Origin: Paludibacteraceae bacterium
Lineage (GTDB): Bacteria; Bacteroidota; Bacteroidia; Bacteroidales; Paludibacteraceae
Direction: 5' to 3'
NCBI GenBank assembly: GCA_017464025.1
Contig: JAFUEI010000051.1
Coordinates: forward strand, 25,251-89,250
Length of the DNA: 64,000 nucleotides
Numbering within the stretch: position 1 is the stretch's first letter; each line of letters opens with the position of its first letter. Positions 53,260-62,331 of the stretch are shown one piece after another. Made by a program: the position numbers and the translations under genes. The notes beneath the pieces were generated by a model, which was not told where the DNA came from, did no database searches, and worked only from the letters and a program-made list of their open reading frames with translations.

Positions 53260-56037
53260 ATGGATACATTTCTGAAACAGGCCATCGGCGACCTCATCAC
53301 CCGCTACGGAGTGGAAGGGCTGCAGGACATCACGCTTGTGATGCCCACACGGCGCGCCGCCGTCTATGTGAAAGACTACATCCGGCAGGCACTGGCCGGG
53401 GCGCATTCTGACAAGCCGGTCTGCGCACCGCAGATGCTCACGCTCACCGACCTCTTCAACAGGCTGAGCAGTCTCTATGCGGACGACGAACTGCATATCA
53501 TACCCGTCCTGCACCGCGTCTATTGCCATGTCAGCGGAGAAAACATCGGCCTTGACCTCTTCTGGGAATGGGGACGGCAGCTCCTGCAGGACTTCTCCGA
53601 TATCGACAAGTCCTACCCGCAGGTGCAGGCCGAAGCCCTGCTTAGCCATACCACGCAGGCACGCGACCTCGAACGGCTGGTGCTGGACGAAGAGACCCGC
53701 CGGCGGTTGGAAGAACTGGTCGCCGTCACGGAGCACGGCATCGACAACGACATCCGCCGCAAGGCAGAACTGCTCTGGCGCAACATGCTTCCCATCTACA
53801 AAGAATTGCAGACCGCCCTCGGTCAAAAGACCTACGAAGGTGCACGCATGAAAGATGTCATCGTCCGTTGGGACCGGATTCTTCCCCGTCTGCAGGGGCA
53901 ACGCTTCGTCTTCATCGGCTTCAACTACCTCACTCCCGCAGAGCGCGAACTGATGCGGTTGCTCCGGCAGGCCGGACAGGCGGAGTTCTATTGGGACTTC
54001 CCCTCCGTCTTCCGCACCAACGACCATGCCTTCCGGCATACCGCCCGCAACGCAGCCCTCCTGCCGGGACAGCTGCCGCCCGAGGCAGAACGGCCCGCAC
54101 CCCAAGCAGTGGAGATCGTCCAGACCGCCTCGCAGAACGCACAAGCACAATATGTGGCCGACTGGCTGCGCCGCCACCATGCGGCCGGCAAGCGCACGGC
54201 TGTCGTGCTCTGCAACGAAGCCCTGCTGGAACCCGTCATATACGCCCTCCCCGCTCCTGACGAGCGGACTTGCTCGGGCGATACCGTCGGCCGAATCAAC
54301 ATCACCAAGGGCTTCCCCCTCTCCCATACGCAAATCTACCGCGAAGTGATGGACTACCTCGCCGACCCGGACAATGCGCCTGCCGAAGGCGGGTCGCTCA
54401 CGGCGGTTATCGACCGCATGGCCGGACGGATCCTGAAGAACGGCCGACTGCCGATTGGAAAAGACGGAGAACCGCAGTCTTACACCGACCTCAACTGGCA
54501 CCAGCTCCTCCTTCTCGAGTCGTTCTACCAGATGCGCCTCGCTCTGAACCGCATGCGTTCCCTCATTGCCGACGGCACCCTCGCCGGCATTGGCAGCCTT
54601 CATGCACTACGCACCATCCTGCGACGCTATCTCGCCACCGTCACCCTGCCCTTCCACGGCGAACCCGTGGAGAACGTGCAGGTTATCGGCATGCTGGAGA
54701 CGCGCCTCCTCGATTTCGACAATATCCTCATGCTGGGAGTCGAAGAAGGCATCGTGCCCCAACGCAAAGCCGACGGCTCCTACATCCCCTACTACTTGCG
54801 CAAAGCCTACGGACTGCAGACCAACGACGAAACGGCCGATATCTATGCCTGCCATTTCTTCCGTCTCCTGCGCCATGCCGCCAACGTGAGCCTGCTCTTC
54901 TGCGGTGCCACTGCAGCAGACAACAAAAGCACCATGTCGCGCTTCATCATGCAGATGATGATTCACCCCGAAGAGTTCACCGTCACCCGCCGTGTACTCA
55001 CCGAAAGCGCCACAACCTGCACACCCTCCTTCCTGCTCCCCGGCAGCGGCGAAGAGCGGCAGAAGCGCGTCTTCTCGCCTTCGGCACTCAACACATGGCT
55101 GCGCTGCCCGATGCAGTACTATCTGCGCTACGTCCTCGGCATCCACGAAGCGGAACCGGAGACGCTTGTTTTCGGTGCTGCCGAGACAGGCAACTTCTTC
55201 CATGCCGCTGTAGAACATGCCTACCGCCTCATGGCCGGCGACCGCTTCCCCTATCTGCTGACCCCTGACAAAATCAAAAGCTTCAGCAGCAACATGATGG
55301 ACGAGGCCGTCAGCCGCGCCTACCGGCAACAGAACGAAGAGTATGCCGCGCAGCACGCCGGCGAACAGCAGCACTACCGCCCCGAAGAACATCAGGTCGA
55401 GAACAGCGTCATCCGGCAGTACGTACGCAACGTCCTTGAGGCCGACCTGCTTATCGCCGCCAAACACCGGCTCGAAATCGTTGCACTCGAGCTGTCACGC
55501 CATCCCGACGGCAGCAGCCTCACCACCTCTGTCACGCTCTCCGACGGCATCACAGCAACCGTTGAAGGGCGCATCGACCGCGTGGACCGCGTGGACGGAC
55601 AGTTGCGTATCGTGGACTACAAGACGGGAGCCTGCAAAGAGGAGAAACTCAAAGCGGACGACCTGCACGACATCTTCCTCAGCAAGGAGGAGTTCAAGAA
55701 CACCTATCTGCTGCAGACCCTGGCTTACAGCGCTGTCTATGCCGGCCTGTGCGGCAGCGACGACATCCTGCCTTGCATCTATTTCCCGCGAGAGAAACCC
55801 GAAAACGTGGTGCATACGTTCAGCATCGGCGGTGCTGAGGTGAACTTCGGCACGGTACGCGATGGCTTCACCGGCGAACTCCGGCAGCTCTTCGACGACC
55901 TCATCGTCCACCCCCGGTGGCAGCAGCCGCTCCCGCCCGAACAGCTTCAAACCGCCCTTCAGGCCCCCAAGTGCAGCCCCTTCTGCACCTACTTCGACCT
56001 CTGCGGCAAACAGCCGCCCCGTTCGTTCTCCAACTAA
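53260..56037 (+). CDS. addB: AddB-type PD-(D/E)XK nuclease subunit
   Basis: This 925-residue protein is the partner subunit of the AddA-type helicase in double-strand-break processing. The N-terminal part is an inactivated UvrD-like fold. The C-terminal nuclease has FSPSALNTWLRCPMQYYLRY and RIDRVDRVDGQLRIVDYKTG (active-site Asp..DYK). Iron-sulfur cysteine candidates flank it: the Cys in RCPMQ and three in CSPFCTYFDLCG at the end. It starts 14 bases after addA, and a hairpin terminator follows. Confidence 0.88.
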   Translation: MDTFLKQAIGDLITRYGVEGLQDITLVMPTRRAAVYVKDYIRQALAGAHSDKPVCAPQMLTLTDLFNRLSSLYADDELHIIPVLHRVYCHVSGENIGLDLFWEWGRQLLQDFSDIDKSYPQVQAEALLSHTTQARDLERLVLDEETRRRLEELVAVTEHGIDNDIRRKAELLWRNMLPIYKELQTALGQKTYEGARMKDVIVRWDRILPRLQGQRFVFIGFNYLTPAERELMRLLRQAGQAEFYWDFPSVFRTNDHAFRHTARNAALLPGQLPPEAERPAPQAVEIVQTASQNAQAQYVADWLRRHHAAGKRTAVVLCNEALLEPVIYALPAPDERTCSGDTVGRINITKGFPLSHTQIYREVMDYLADPDNAPAEGGSLTAVIDRMAGRILKNGRLPIGKDGEPQSYTDLNWHQLLLLESFYQMRLALNRMRSLIADGTLAGIGSLHALRTILRRYLATVTLPFHGEPVENVQVIGMLETRLLDFDNILMLGVEEGIVPQRKADGSYIPYYLRKAYGLQTNDETADIYACHFFRLLRHAANVSLLFCGATAADNKSTMSRFIMQMMIHPEEFTVTRRVLTESATTCTPSFLLPGSGEERQKRVFSPSALNTWLRCPMQYYLRYVLGIHEAEPETLVFGAAETGNFFHAAVEHAYRLMAGDRFPYLLTPDKIKSFSSNMMDEAVSRAYRQQNEEYAAQHAGEQQHYRPEEHQVENSVIRQYVRNVLEADLLIAAKHRLEIVALELSRHPDGSSLTTSVTLSDGITATVEGRIDRVDRVDGQLRIVDYKTGACKEEKLKADDLHDIFLSKEEFKNTYLLQTLAYSAVYAGLCGSDDILPCIYFPREKPENVVHTFSIGGAEVNFGTVRDGFTGELRQLFDDLIVHPRWQQPLPPEQLQTALQAPKCSPFCTYFDLCGKQPPRSFSN

Positions 56038-56100
56038 AGACCTGTTTGCCTTACTGATAAAGACGCATGACAAGGCCTCGCCTGTTAGTAGTAAGATACA

Positions 56101-56135
56101 AATAGAGCCATTCGGACAAATGGCTCTATTTGTAT
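56101..56135 (+). terminator. Putative terminator after addB
   Basis: A perfect 12-bp stem, AATAGAGCCATT / AATGGCTCTATT, with a 6-base loop, followed by TTGTATGC. The T tract is short. Confidence 0.65.
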
Positions 56136-56163
56136 GCAAATCTGCTATATTCCGTCAATGACG

Positions 56164-56544
56164 TCAGCGGACCGCCACCTTCAGGCTTCCCGCCGCATCC
56201 TTTACAATGTACATGCCGCCGGCAGGAAGCACAAATACAGCGTCTTCGCCATCAACCTTACCAATCCGCTCACCTGTCACCGATAGTACTTCCACGGGGG
56301 CGGTTGCGTTCCTGACGGTCAGCAGTCCGTTCGTCGTTGTCACTTGCATCCGGCTTTCCTGCCCGTCGGTCAGACCCGTAGCCCGGACAAAATAGGCTAT
56401 CAGTTCCGTGTTGCGCCGAAGCGTAATCGTACGTGTCGCCTCCGTCTCTCCGTCTTCTTCACCGCACCACCATCCCACCGCTCCACCGTCCCGCCTCTCC
56501 TCCCCTCCGCATGGCCTTTTTAATTTTTCATTTTTAATTTTCAT
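56164..56544 (-). pseudogene. C-terminal remnant of a secreted repeat protein
   Basis: This 126-codon frame has no signal peptide. Its first ten residues translate an A-rich dispersed repeat ([10 protein letters not shown]). Its middle reads ATRTITLRRNTELIAYFV, the final strand of an InlB-type B-repeat, and it ends with a sorting-like tail (GGMYIVKDAAGSLKVAVR). It looks like the C-terminal end of a larger exported protein whose N-terminus has been lost. It could alternatively be a standalone small protein, but nothing supports that. Confidence 0.55.
56515..56541. repeat. Dispersed A-rich repeat, copy 2
   Basis: It matches 16855-16880 on the opposite strand. It supplies the start codon and first residues of the remnant described at 56164. 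Confidence 0.75.
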
Positions 56545-56576
56545 CGCCTCTCTCTCCCACGCTTACTACAGTGCGA

Positions 56577-56605
56577 ACAGGAGTCGCTGTCCCAGCGACT
56601 CCTGT
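56577..56605. terminator. Hairpin between the remnant and the esterase gene
   Basis: A perfect 12-bp stem, ACAGGAGTCGCT / AGCGACTCCTGT, with a 5-base loop. It lies 60 bases past the esterase stop. A clear T tract is missing on both sides, so it may be a processed end instead. Confidence 0.5.
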
Positions 56606-56664
56606 CTTTAATATGGATCAATTTATCCGCCTGTGCGACGGATTTGTCAATACCCACGTCTTGC

Positions 56665-57807
56665 TCATTCCGTCACGCTCCCTGCACTCTCTTCGCGGAA
56701 GAGTGAGATGAGAAACTCGGTCAGATACACGCGCCAGCTCCGCCACGTATGCCCGCCCTCCGATTCGTAGAGCACGTAGCTCGCTCCCGTCTTGTCCAAG
56801 CGGCGGGCAAACCGCAGACCTTTCTTGTAGAACAGGTCGTTCCGCCCTACGGCTACCATATAGCGGGCCGAATCCGTCGCCTCCGGCAACTGCTTTTTGC
56901 CGAGCACGGGCGAGAACAGCCCTACGACGGAAAACAGTCCCGGGTTGTCGCGCACGATGTTGGCAGCCTGCTTGGCCCCCGATGAGAGACCGGCGATAGC
57001 CCGGTGTCCGGCATCGGTCGTCAGACCGTAATGCTGCATCAGAAAGTCGTGCATACGCGGGAAGGCCTTCTCGAAGTCACCCATCTGCAAATCCGGATAG
57101 CAGAACATATTGCGCAGCAGGTTGGTGCGCTTCTTGGGGGAAATCTTGCTGATAACGTTGCAGTCGGGCATCACCACCAACATGGGCCTTATATCGCCGG
57201 CTGCCAACAGGTTGTCCAATATCTGGAAGGCCCTGCCAGACTCTGTCCACACCCGCTCGTCGCCGCTGATGCCGTGCAGAAGCCATACCACGGGCAGGTT
57301 CTCCGTCACCGCCACCGGCGGCACATACACCACCATCCGGCGCGTCACCTGCTGCTCCTCGTCGTAGCAGTCCAATGTGTCCAAATGTCCGCGCAACGTA
57401 CCCGCCGCCGGCTCCACATACAAGTCCGCCTGCGGATTGCCTCCTACGGCCACGATGCTCTCCTGATGCAGGAGCACGTAGGCCGAGTCTCGGTTCAGCG
57501 GGTCGTGGCGGTAGATGCCGTTCACGATGAAGCGGTATTGGTACAGCTCCGGTGCAAGTGGCGGTGTGGTCAGTTCCCATACACCCGCCGAATCGCGGTG
57601 CATCTTCGCGGTACCCATCTTACCGCCGAACCAGCTGTTGTCCGGCTTGCGTAGCAGGCAGTCGCTCCTCACGCGCACCGTCACTGCCTTCGGATGACTG
57701 TAGCGGAACGTAACGCTGCCGTCGGCATTCACCTCGGGTGACACAATCGGTTGCGCAACGGCACTCATCGCCAGCAGAAATATAATGAATAGGTTAATTT
57801 TGCGCAC
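56665..57807 (-). CDS. Secreted esterase with N-terminal CBM48/E-set-like domain
   Basis: This 380-residue exported enzyme has the signal VRKINLFIIFLLAMSAVAQ, with GTG as start codon. An E-set/CBM48-like sandwich at about 20-130 (ADGSVTFRYSHPKAVTVRVR, PPLAPELYQYRFIVNGI) precedes an alpha/beta-hydrolase domain. That domain has WLLHGISGDERVWTESG, the nucleophile in AIAGLSSGAKQAAN and a His in ESEGGHTWRSW, the CE1/feruloyl-esterase and Fes pattern. It probably removes acyl groups from plant or host polysaccharides or cleaves siderophore esters. The 14-base overlap with the upstream glycosyltransferase gene shows coupling. Confidence 0.85.
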   Translation of the reverse strand: MRKINLFIIFLLAMSAVAQPIVSPEVNADGSVTFRYSHPKAVTVRVRSDCLLRKPDNSWFGGKMGTAKMHRDSAGVWELTTPPLAPELYQYRFIVNGIYRHDPLNRDSAYVLLHQESIVAVGGNPQADLYVEPAAGTLRGHLDTLDCYDEEQQVTRRMVVYVPPVAVTENLPVVWLLHGISGDERVWTESGRAFQILDNLLAAGDIRPMLVVMPDCNVISKISPKKRTNLLRNMFCYPDLQMGDFEKAFPRMHDFLMQHYGLTTDAGHRAIAGLSSGAKQAANIVRDNPGLFSVVGLFSPVLGKKQLPEATDSARYMVAVGRNDLFYKKGLRFARRLDKTGASYVLYESEGGHTWRSWRVYLTEFLISLFREESAGSVTE

Positions 57808-58954
57808 GGCGGTTGTCTTCTATCTCTTCTTGCAGCATTTCTTCAAACATACGGACCGAGTTGGAGAGACTGTAGTGCTTGGCCGCCTTCTGATACAGGG
57901 TCTCCATGTAGTGACGCTCGTTCGGGTGGTCCAACCAGTAGTCCATCGCGCGGGCAAGGTCCTTCGGGTTGCCGGGCATAAACAGACTGCGTCCGTCCAA
58001 GGCGAACTGCGGCGTGGCCGACACTTCGCTGTTCGCTATCACGGGCACCAGACCCGTTGCGAACGCCTCGATGCAACTGATGGCTTCGCTCTCCATGTCC
58101 GATGCGTGAACGTAGAGGTCGGTCTGCGAGAGCAGACCTATCAGTTCGTCGCGGCTCTTATATACAAACTGCGGCGGGTTCTTCAGCGCCTTGCCTAACT
58201 CCACGTATTTGTCGTACTCCGGTCCGCGGCCGGCAAACACCAGCTGTATGCGGTCCGCATATTTGCTGTAGGGAACGGCGTTGATGACCACATCCTGACG
58301 CTTCTCCTGCGACAAGCGGCCCACCATCATCACTAACAGCTTCCCTTCATATTCGGGCATCTTCTGCGGCTTGCCCTCTGTCAGGTTGCGGTGGCCCGCC
58401 TCCAGAAACTCGTCCTGTATCCCGTTGCTGATGACGTGCAGCTTGGCCGTATAGCCGCGGCGCGCTATCTCGTCGGCCATGAATTGCGACGGACAATGCA
58501 CATGCCTGAATTTGTTATACAGGGAATTGCGGAAGTTCCGATAAAACAGCTCGTTGAACCACTCCACCTTGCCCATGCTTACCGATGAGGTCATGTTCTG
58601 CGGCTGGATATGAAAAGCCGCTGTAGAGGGCTTGCCTGTCTTGTCGGCATATTTCTTGGCCTCCACCTCAATGGCAAACGGCAGAAAACAATGCACGATA
58701 TCCGCCCAGTCCACGGCCTTGCGGATGGTCTCTTCCTCGTTGTAGGCGAAGTTGAAGTCGTGCTTGTCCATGAGCGGCTGAAACACCGGCATCTTGAACG
58801 TCGGCAGCGCAAAACGGTCCTCACCGGGCTCACCGGCTGTCAGAATCTTCACCTCGTGCCCGCGGCGGCGGAGCTCGGCGGCAAAACGCTGTGCCGAGAT
58901 GCTCGTTCCGTTGTTCGACGTATCGTAGGTGTCAATAACAAAAAGTATCTTCAT
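57794..58954 (-). CDS. GT4-family glycosyltransferase
   Basis: This 386-residue GT-B enzyme (GT4 group) is cytoplasmic or membrane-peripheral. N-terminal acceptor domain: MKILFVIDTYDTSNNGTSIS with the Gly-Thr start typical of the family. C-terminal donor domain: LLVMMVGRLSQEKRQDVVIN, and the conserved E(X7)E motif in HASDMESEAISCIEAFATGL. Its motifs resemble transferases that put glucose on diacylglycerol or lipopolysaccharide; the acceptor is unknown. The ATG at 58954 is preceded by a promoter divergent from an AraC-type regulator. Confidence 0.9.
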   Translation of the reverse strand: MKILFVIDTYDTSNNGTSISAQRFAAELRRRGHEVKILTAGEPGEDRFALPTFKMPVFQPLMDKHDFNFAYNEEETIRKAVDWADIVHCFLPFAIEVEAKKYADKTGKPSTAAFHIQPQNMTSSVSMGKVEWFNELFYRNFRNSLYNKFRHVHCPSQFMADEIARRGYTAKLHVISNGIQDEFLEAGHRNLTEGKPQKMPEYEGKLLVMMVGRLSQEKRQDVVINAVPYSKYADRIQLVFAGRGPEYDKYVELGKALKNPPQFVYKSRDELIGLLSQTDLYVHASDMESEAISCIEAFATGLVPVIANSEVSATPQFALDGRSLFMPGNPKDLARAMDYWLDHPNERHYMETLYQKAAKHYSLSNSVRMFEEMLQEEIEDNRRAQN

Positions 58955-58986
58955 ACGCACTGACTGATTGCTTTTTTTGTACGGTG

Positions 58987-59018
58987 CAAAGATACATGCA
59001 AACACGGCCTCAAACAAG
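58987..59018 (-). promoter_or_regulatory. Promoter of the GT4 glycosyltransferase gene
   Basis: On the minus strand CTTG (59015-59018), a 20-base spacer and TATCTTTG (58987-58994). Confidence 0.7.
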
Positions 59019-59113
59019 TCCTATTCAGCGCATGAATTGTTCTGTTTTTCCTCTCTATAACGTAAAAAAATGTAAATCAGACCATTCTTTTGGTCTGAAA
59101 CGCACACTACCAT

Positions 59114-59145
59114 ATTGTATATATCACCCTAAATGCTTACCTTTG
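59114..59145 (+). promoter_or_regulatory. Promoter of the AraC-family regulator
   Basis: ATTG (59114-59117), a 20-base spacer and TACCTTTG (59138-59145). The ATG at 59203 follows about 55 bases downstream. Confidence 0.68.
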
Positions 59146-59202
59146 CACCCAATTAGGAATGCGAGTGTTTTCACTTGCCACATGCAATCAACAGCACACA
59201 CT

Positions 59203-60135
59203 ATGAGCAAGAAACAGGACAAAGACCTCCCTTCCGGCATTGTCAGAAACTACGATACCGACGATGTGGACTATGTCATCCGCACAATCAACGGCCTCCA
59301 GCTGACGGAGATACATCATGTCCGCAACGACTATCCCGACTATTTCCAAGTGAACCGCTATGTAATCGAATTTCACGTACAGGGCACCGTCGAGGGGCAA
59401 ATCAACCTGCAGAACATACACATGCAGAGCCCTTGTGTGCTCGTCCTGTTGCCGGAATTTGTCATGCACATGCAGCAGGCCAGTGCCGACAGCCGGATGT
59501 TTATCATCAGCTTCGACCACGAGTATGCTTCCACGCTCAACCTTCCGTCCCTGCCCTTCCGCATGCTCAACAACCTGCACCAGCAGGCCTTGTTCCGTTT
59601 CACGGAAGAGCAGATGCAAACTGCCCGCAACTATTTCGACCTGCTGCACACCATCTTGCAGCAGGGCCAACCGGACAAGGGGCAGGTACGTACCGTCACG
59701 CTGACCTCCTACGAGCAGGAGGCCGCACGCAGTCTCATCTATTCGCTCATCCGTTATATGCAGGGGCAGTTCGCCGAACGTTTTGAAGAACGCCATCCGC
59801 TCAGCCGTGCTGCCGAGCTGACAAGCGACTTCCTCTCGTTAGCCGAAAAAGAATGTGTACGCCAACGTAGCATTGCTTGGTATGCTGACCGGCTGAACGT
59901 CACGCCAAAACATCTGGCCAACGTGGTCAAAGAGAGCACAGGCCGGACGGTAGGCAGCTGCCTGAACGAATATACGCTCCTTCGGGCCAAGACGATGCTC
60001 ACCACCACTACCCTGAACATCCAGCAAATCAGCGATGCACTCTCTTTCCAGAACCAGAGCCACTTCGGCACATGGTTCAAGCGGGGCACCGGAAAGAGCC
60101 CCAAATACTACCGCAAAAACGGGCAAAACAAGTAA
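59203..60135 (+). CDS. AraC-family transcriptional regulator
   Basis: This 310-residue DNA-binding protein has an N-terminal sensor domain (about 1-190) with cupin-like strands (YPDYFQVNRYVIEFHVQGTV) and a C-terminal AraC double helix-turn-helix: SIAWYADRLNVTPKHLANVV (HTH 1) and IQQISDALSFQNQSHFGTWF (HTH 2, with the usual FxxQSHF..WFK box). The inducer is unknown. It is divergent from the GT4-esterase pair, which it might regulate. Longer frames upstream are excluded by the promoter. Confidence 0.9.
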   Translation: MSKKQDKDLPSGIVRNYDTDDVDYVIRTINGLQLTEIHHVRNDYPDYFQVNRYVIEFHVQGTVEGQINLQNIHMQSPCVLVLLPEFVMHMQQASADSRMFIISFDHEYASTLNLPSLPFRMLNNLHQQALFRFTEEQMQTARNYFDLLHTILQQGQPDKGQVRTVTLTSYEQEAARSLIYSLIRYMQGQFAERFEERHPLSRAAELTSDFLSLAEKECVRQRSIAWYADRLNVTPKHLANVVKESTGRTVGSCLNEYTLLRAKTMLTTTTLNIQQISDALSFQNQSHFGTWFKRGTGKSPKYYRKNGQNK

Positions 60136-60150
60136 AAGACAAGAGAGACC

Positions 60151-60786
60151 TTAGCAGCCTGCAGGGGCTGTCAATTCGGCCAAACGGCTCAGATACTTGC
60201 CGATGATGTCAAACTCGAGGTTTACCTTCGTACCTGCTTCTATATACTTGAAGTTGGTGTTCTCGTGCGTATAAGGGATGATGCAAACGCTCACGTAGCC
60301 TTTCCGCCCTTGCACGTCGGGTTCGCACACGGTCAGACTCACGCCGTTCACGCTCACCGAACCCTTGTCCACGCAGAAATAGCCGCGCCGTATCATGTCG
60401 GGGTCAGAGTCGTACTCGAAACGGTAGTACCAGCTCCCGTCCGTCTCTCTGGCCTCGATGCAGACCGCCGTCTGATCCACATGCCCCTGCACGATATGCC
60501 CGTCCAAACGCTCGTTGAGCAACATCGAGCGTTCCACGTTCACGTAGTCGCCCACTTGCAAATCGCCGAGGTTGCTACGACGCAGCGATTCTTCCATCAC
60601 GGTGACTACATACTCTTTCTTCGTCTTGTCAAGTTTCACTACGGTCAGGCAGACACCGTTGTGCGCCACGCTCTGGTCGATGCCTAACTCATCGGCAAAG
60701 GGGCAGGTAAATGTGAAATGAATATTGGTGTGGTCATGTTCGATGGCCGCCACACGGGCCATGGTTTCTACAATTCCGGAGAACAT
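60151..60786 (-). CDS. ribE: Riboflavin synthase alpha chain
   Basis: This 211-residue enzyme makes riboflavin from two 6,7-dimethyl-8-ribityllumazine molecules. It starts MFSGIVETMARVAAIEHDHT, the family hallmark, and has two lumazine-binding repeats: DQSVAHNGVCLTVVKLD in the first and DKGSVSVNGVSLTVCEP in the second. GHIVQGHVDQTAV is between them. It is the last gene of the ruvB-region operon, 18 bases after the flippase gene. No FMN riboswitch is visible in front of it. Confidence 0.96.
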   Translation of the reverse strand: MFSGIVETMARVAAIEHDHTNIHFTFTCPFADELGIDQSVAHNGVCLTVVKLDKTKKEYVVTVMEESLRRSNLGDLQVGDYVNVERSMLLNERLDGHIVQGHVDQTAVCIEARETDGSWYYRFEYDSDPDMIRRGYFCVDKGSVSVNGVSLTVCEPDVQGRKGYVSVCIIPYTHENTNFKYIEAGTKVNLEFDIIGKYLSRLAELTAPAGC

Positions 60787-60804
60787 AAGTATCTTTCTTT
60801 TATA

Positions 60805-62310
60805 TTATTTATGGTCAAAATACTTCCCTATCACAGGCAACCCCGAAAGCGGAAAGTCCCGCTTGATGAGCACCACTATATATACTGCCAACAGCACGGT
60901 GCCTACGGCCATTGAGATGCTCATCTGATGCACAGGTACAAAGTGCCTTACCCCATAGTAGATGACCAACAGCCCCACTGTCAGAGCCGTGTACCCCCCT
61001 ATCGCTTTCAGGTAGTAGGGAATCATCAGGTAGCGCTTGCCTGTGAAATACGACAGCAGCATTATCACGAAGTAGCATACCGTACTCGATGCCGCCGAGG
61101 CCATATAGCCGATACGCGGCACGAAAATTACTTGCAGCGTAAACGTTATCGCCAGACCTATCAGCGAGAACCAGGCCCCCCACTGCGTCCGGTCCGTCAG
61201 TTTGTACCAGAACGACAGGTTGAAATACACCCCTTGGAAGATATACGTCCACAACACAATCGGCACCACCTTCAAACCGCTCCAGTAGCCTTCTGCCACG
61301 ATAAACTTGAGAATATCAAGGTAGAACACCATGCCCAGCAATATCAGGTAGGAGAAGATGATGTAGTACTTCATCGCATCGGCGTAGGCCTCCACCGACT
61401 GCTTGTCCTTGTGTTTGGAGAACACATACGGCTCGTAGGCATAACGGAACGCCTGTGTGAACATCATCATCACCATCGCCACCTTGAAGCACGCCCCGTA
61501 GATGCCCAACTGCGTCTGCGCGTCATCGCCCGTGTAGAGGAACGGAAACAGGATGCGGTCTAATGTCTGGTTCATGATGCCCGCCACGCCCAACACTAAC
61601 AGCGGCAGCGAGTAGCGCAGCAGCTCACCCAGCAGCCGCCACGAGAAGCTGTATTTCTCCGCCACTATCGCCGGCAACAGACACAGCGTCTGGATTCCCG
61701 TCGCCAGAATGTTCGCCACGAACGCATACCCTACCCCGTAATCCGGATCATACCACGATGAGATGACGCTCCAATCCTGTATCTTCGGGCACACCACTAA
61801 GAAGAACAGGTTCAGCACGATATTCAGGAATACGAACAGCAGCTTCAGCGCGGCAAACCGTATCGGACGTTTCTTGTAGCGCAGGTAGGCGAACGGGATG
61901 CTCGCAAAAGCGTCCATCGCCACCACCACGGCCAGCAGCGCCACGAACTCCTTGTGGGCCGGATAACCTAACCAGTCGGCTATCGGCTGCGCAAACACGC
62001 AGCACAGCACGGCAAACAGCAGCGACGTGAAGCCGATGCAGGTCAGTATTGTCGTATATACCTGCCCCGGATTCTTGTCCTCGCGGTTGGCAAAGCGGAA
62101 GAAACCCGTCTCCATGCCGTAGGTCAGTATCACTAACAGCAAGGCCGTCCAGGCATACAGGTTCGTCACGATGCCGTAGTCCGACTGCTGTTTCAGTACA
62201 TACGTGTAGAGTGGCACTAACAGCCAGTTCAGAAACTTGCCGATGATGCTGCTCAGGCCGTATATCGCGGTGTCCTTCGCTAAACCGCGCATATCGTTGG
62301 TATTTGCCAT
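60805..62310 (-). CDS. Oligosaccharide/lipopolysaccharide flippase (Wzx/MOP type)
   Basis: This 501-residue integral membrane protein of the MOP exporter superfamily has about 14 hydrophobic helices, starting GLAKDTAIYGLSSIIGKFLN and including YGMETGFFRFANRED and PVIGKYFDHK at the end. It is expected to flip lipid-linked saccharides, or possibly lipid II, across the inner membrane. It starts 21 bases after the ruvB stop. Linkage to ruvB and ribE is by operon only; a related order occurs in Bacteroidales. The saccharide is unknown. Confidence 0.88.
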   Translation of the reverse strand: MANTNDMRGLAKDTAIYGLSSIIGKFLNWLLVPLYTYVLKQQSDYGIVTNLYAWTALLLVILTYGMETGFFRFANREDKNPGQVYTTILTCIGFTSLLFAVLCCVFAQPIADWLGYPAHKEFVALLAVVVAMDAFASIPFAYLRYKKRPIRFAALKLLFVFLNIVLNLFFLVVCPKIQDWSVISSWYDPDYGVGYAFVANILATGIQTLCLLPAIVAEKYSFSWRLLGELLRYSLPLLVLGVAGIMNQTLDRILFPFLYTGDDAQTQLGIYGACFKVAMVMMMFTQAFRYAYEPYVFSKHKDKQSVEAYADAMKYYIIFSYLILLGMVFYLDILKFIVAEGYWSGLKVVPIVLWTYIFQGVYFNLSFWYKLTDRTQWGAWFSLIGLAITFTLQVIFVPRIGYMASAASSTVCYFVIMLLSYFTGKRYLMIPYYLKAIGGYTALTVGLLVIYYGVRHFVPVHQMSISMAVGTVLLAVYIVVLIKRDFPLSGLPVIGKYFDHK

Positions 62311-62331
62311 AGTGAGAAAAAGTCTGTAGGG

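Noticed and set aside
60787-60804. FMN riboswitch before ribE
   Set aside because: Only 18 bases separate it from the preceding gene; there is no room for the aptamer.
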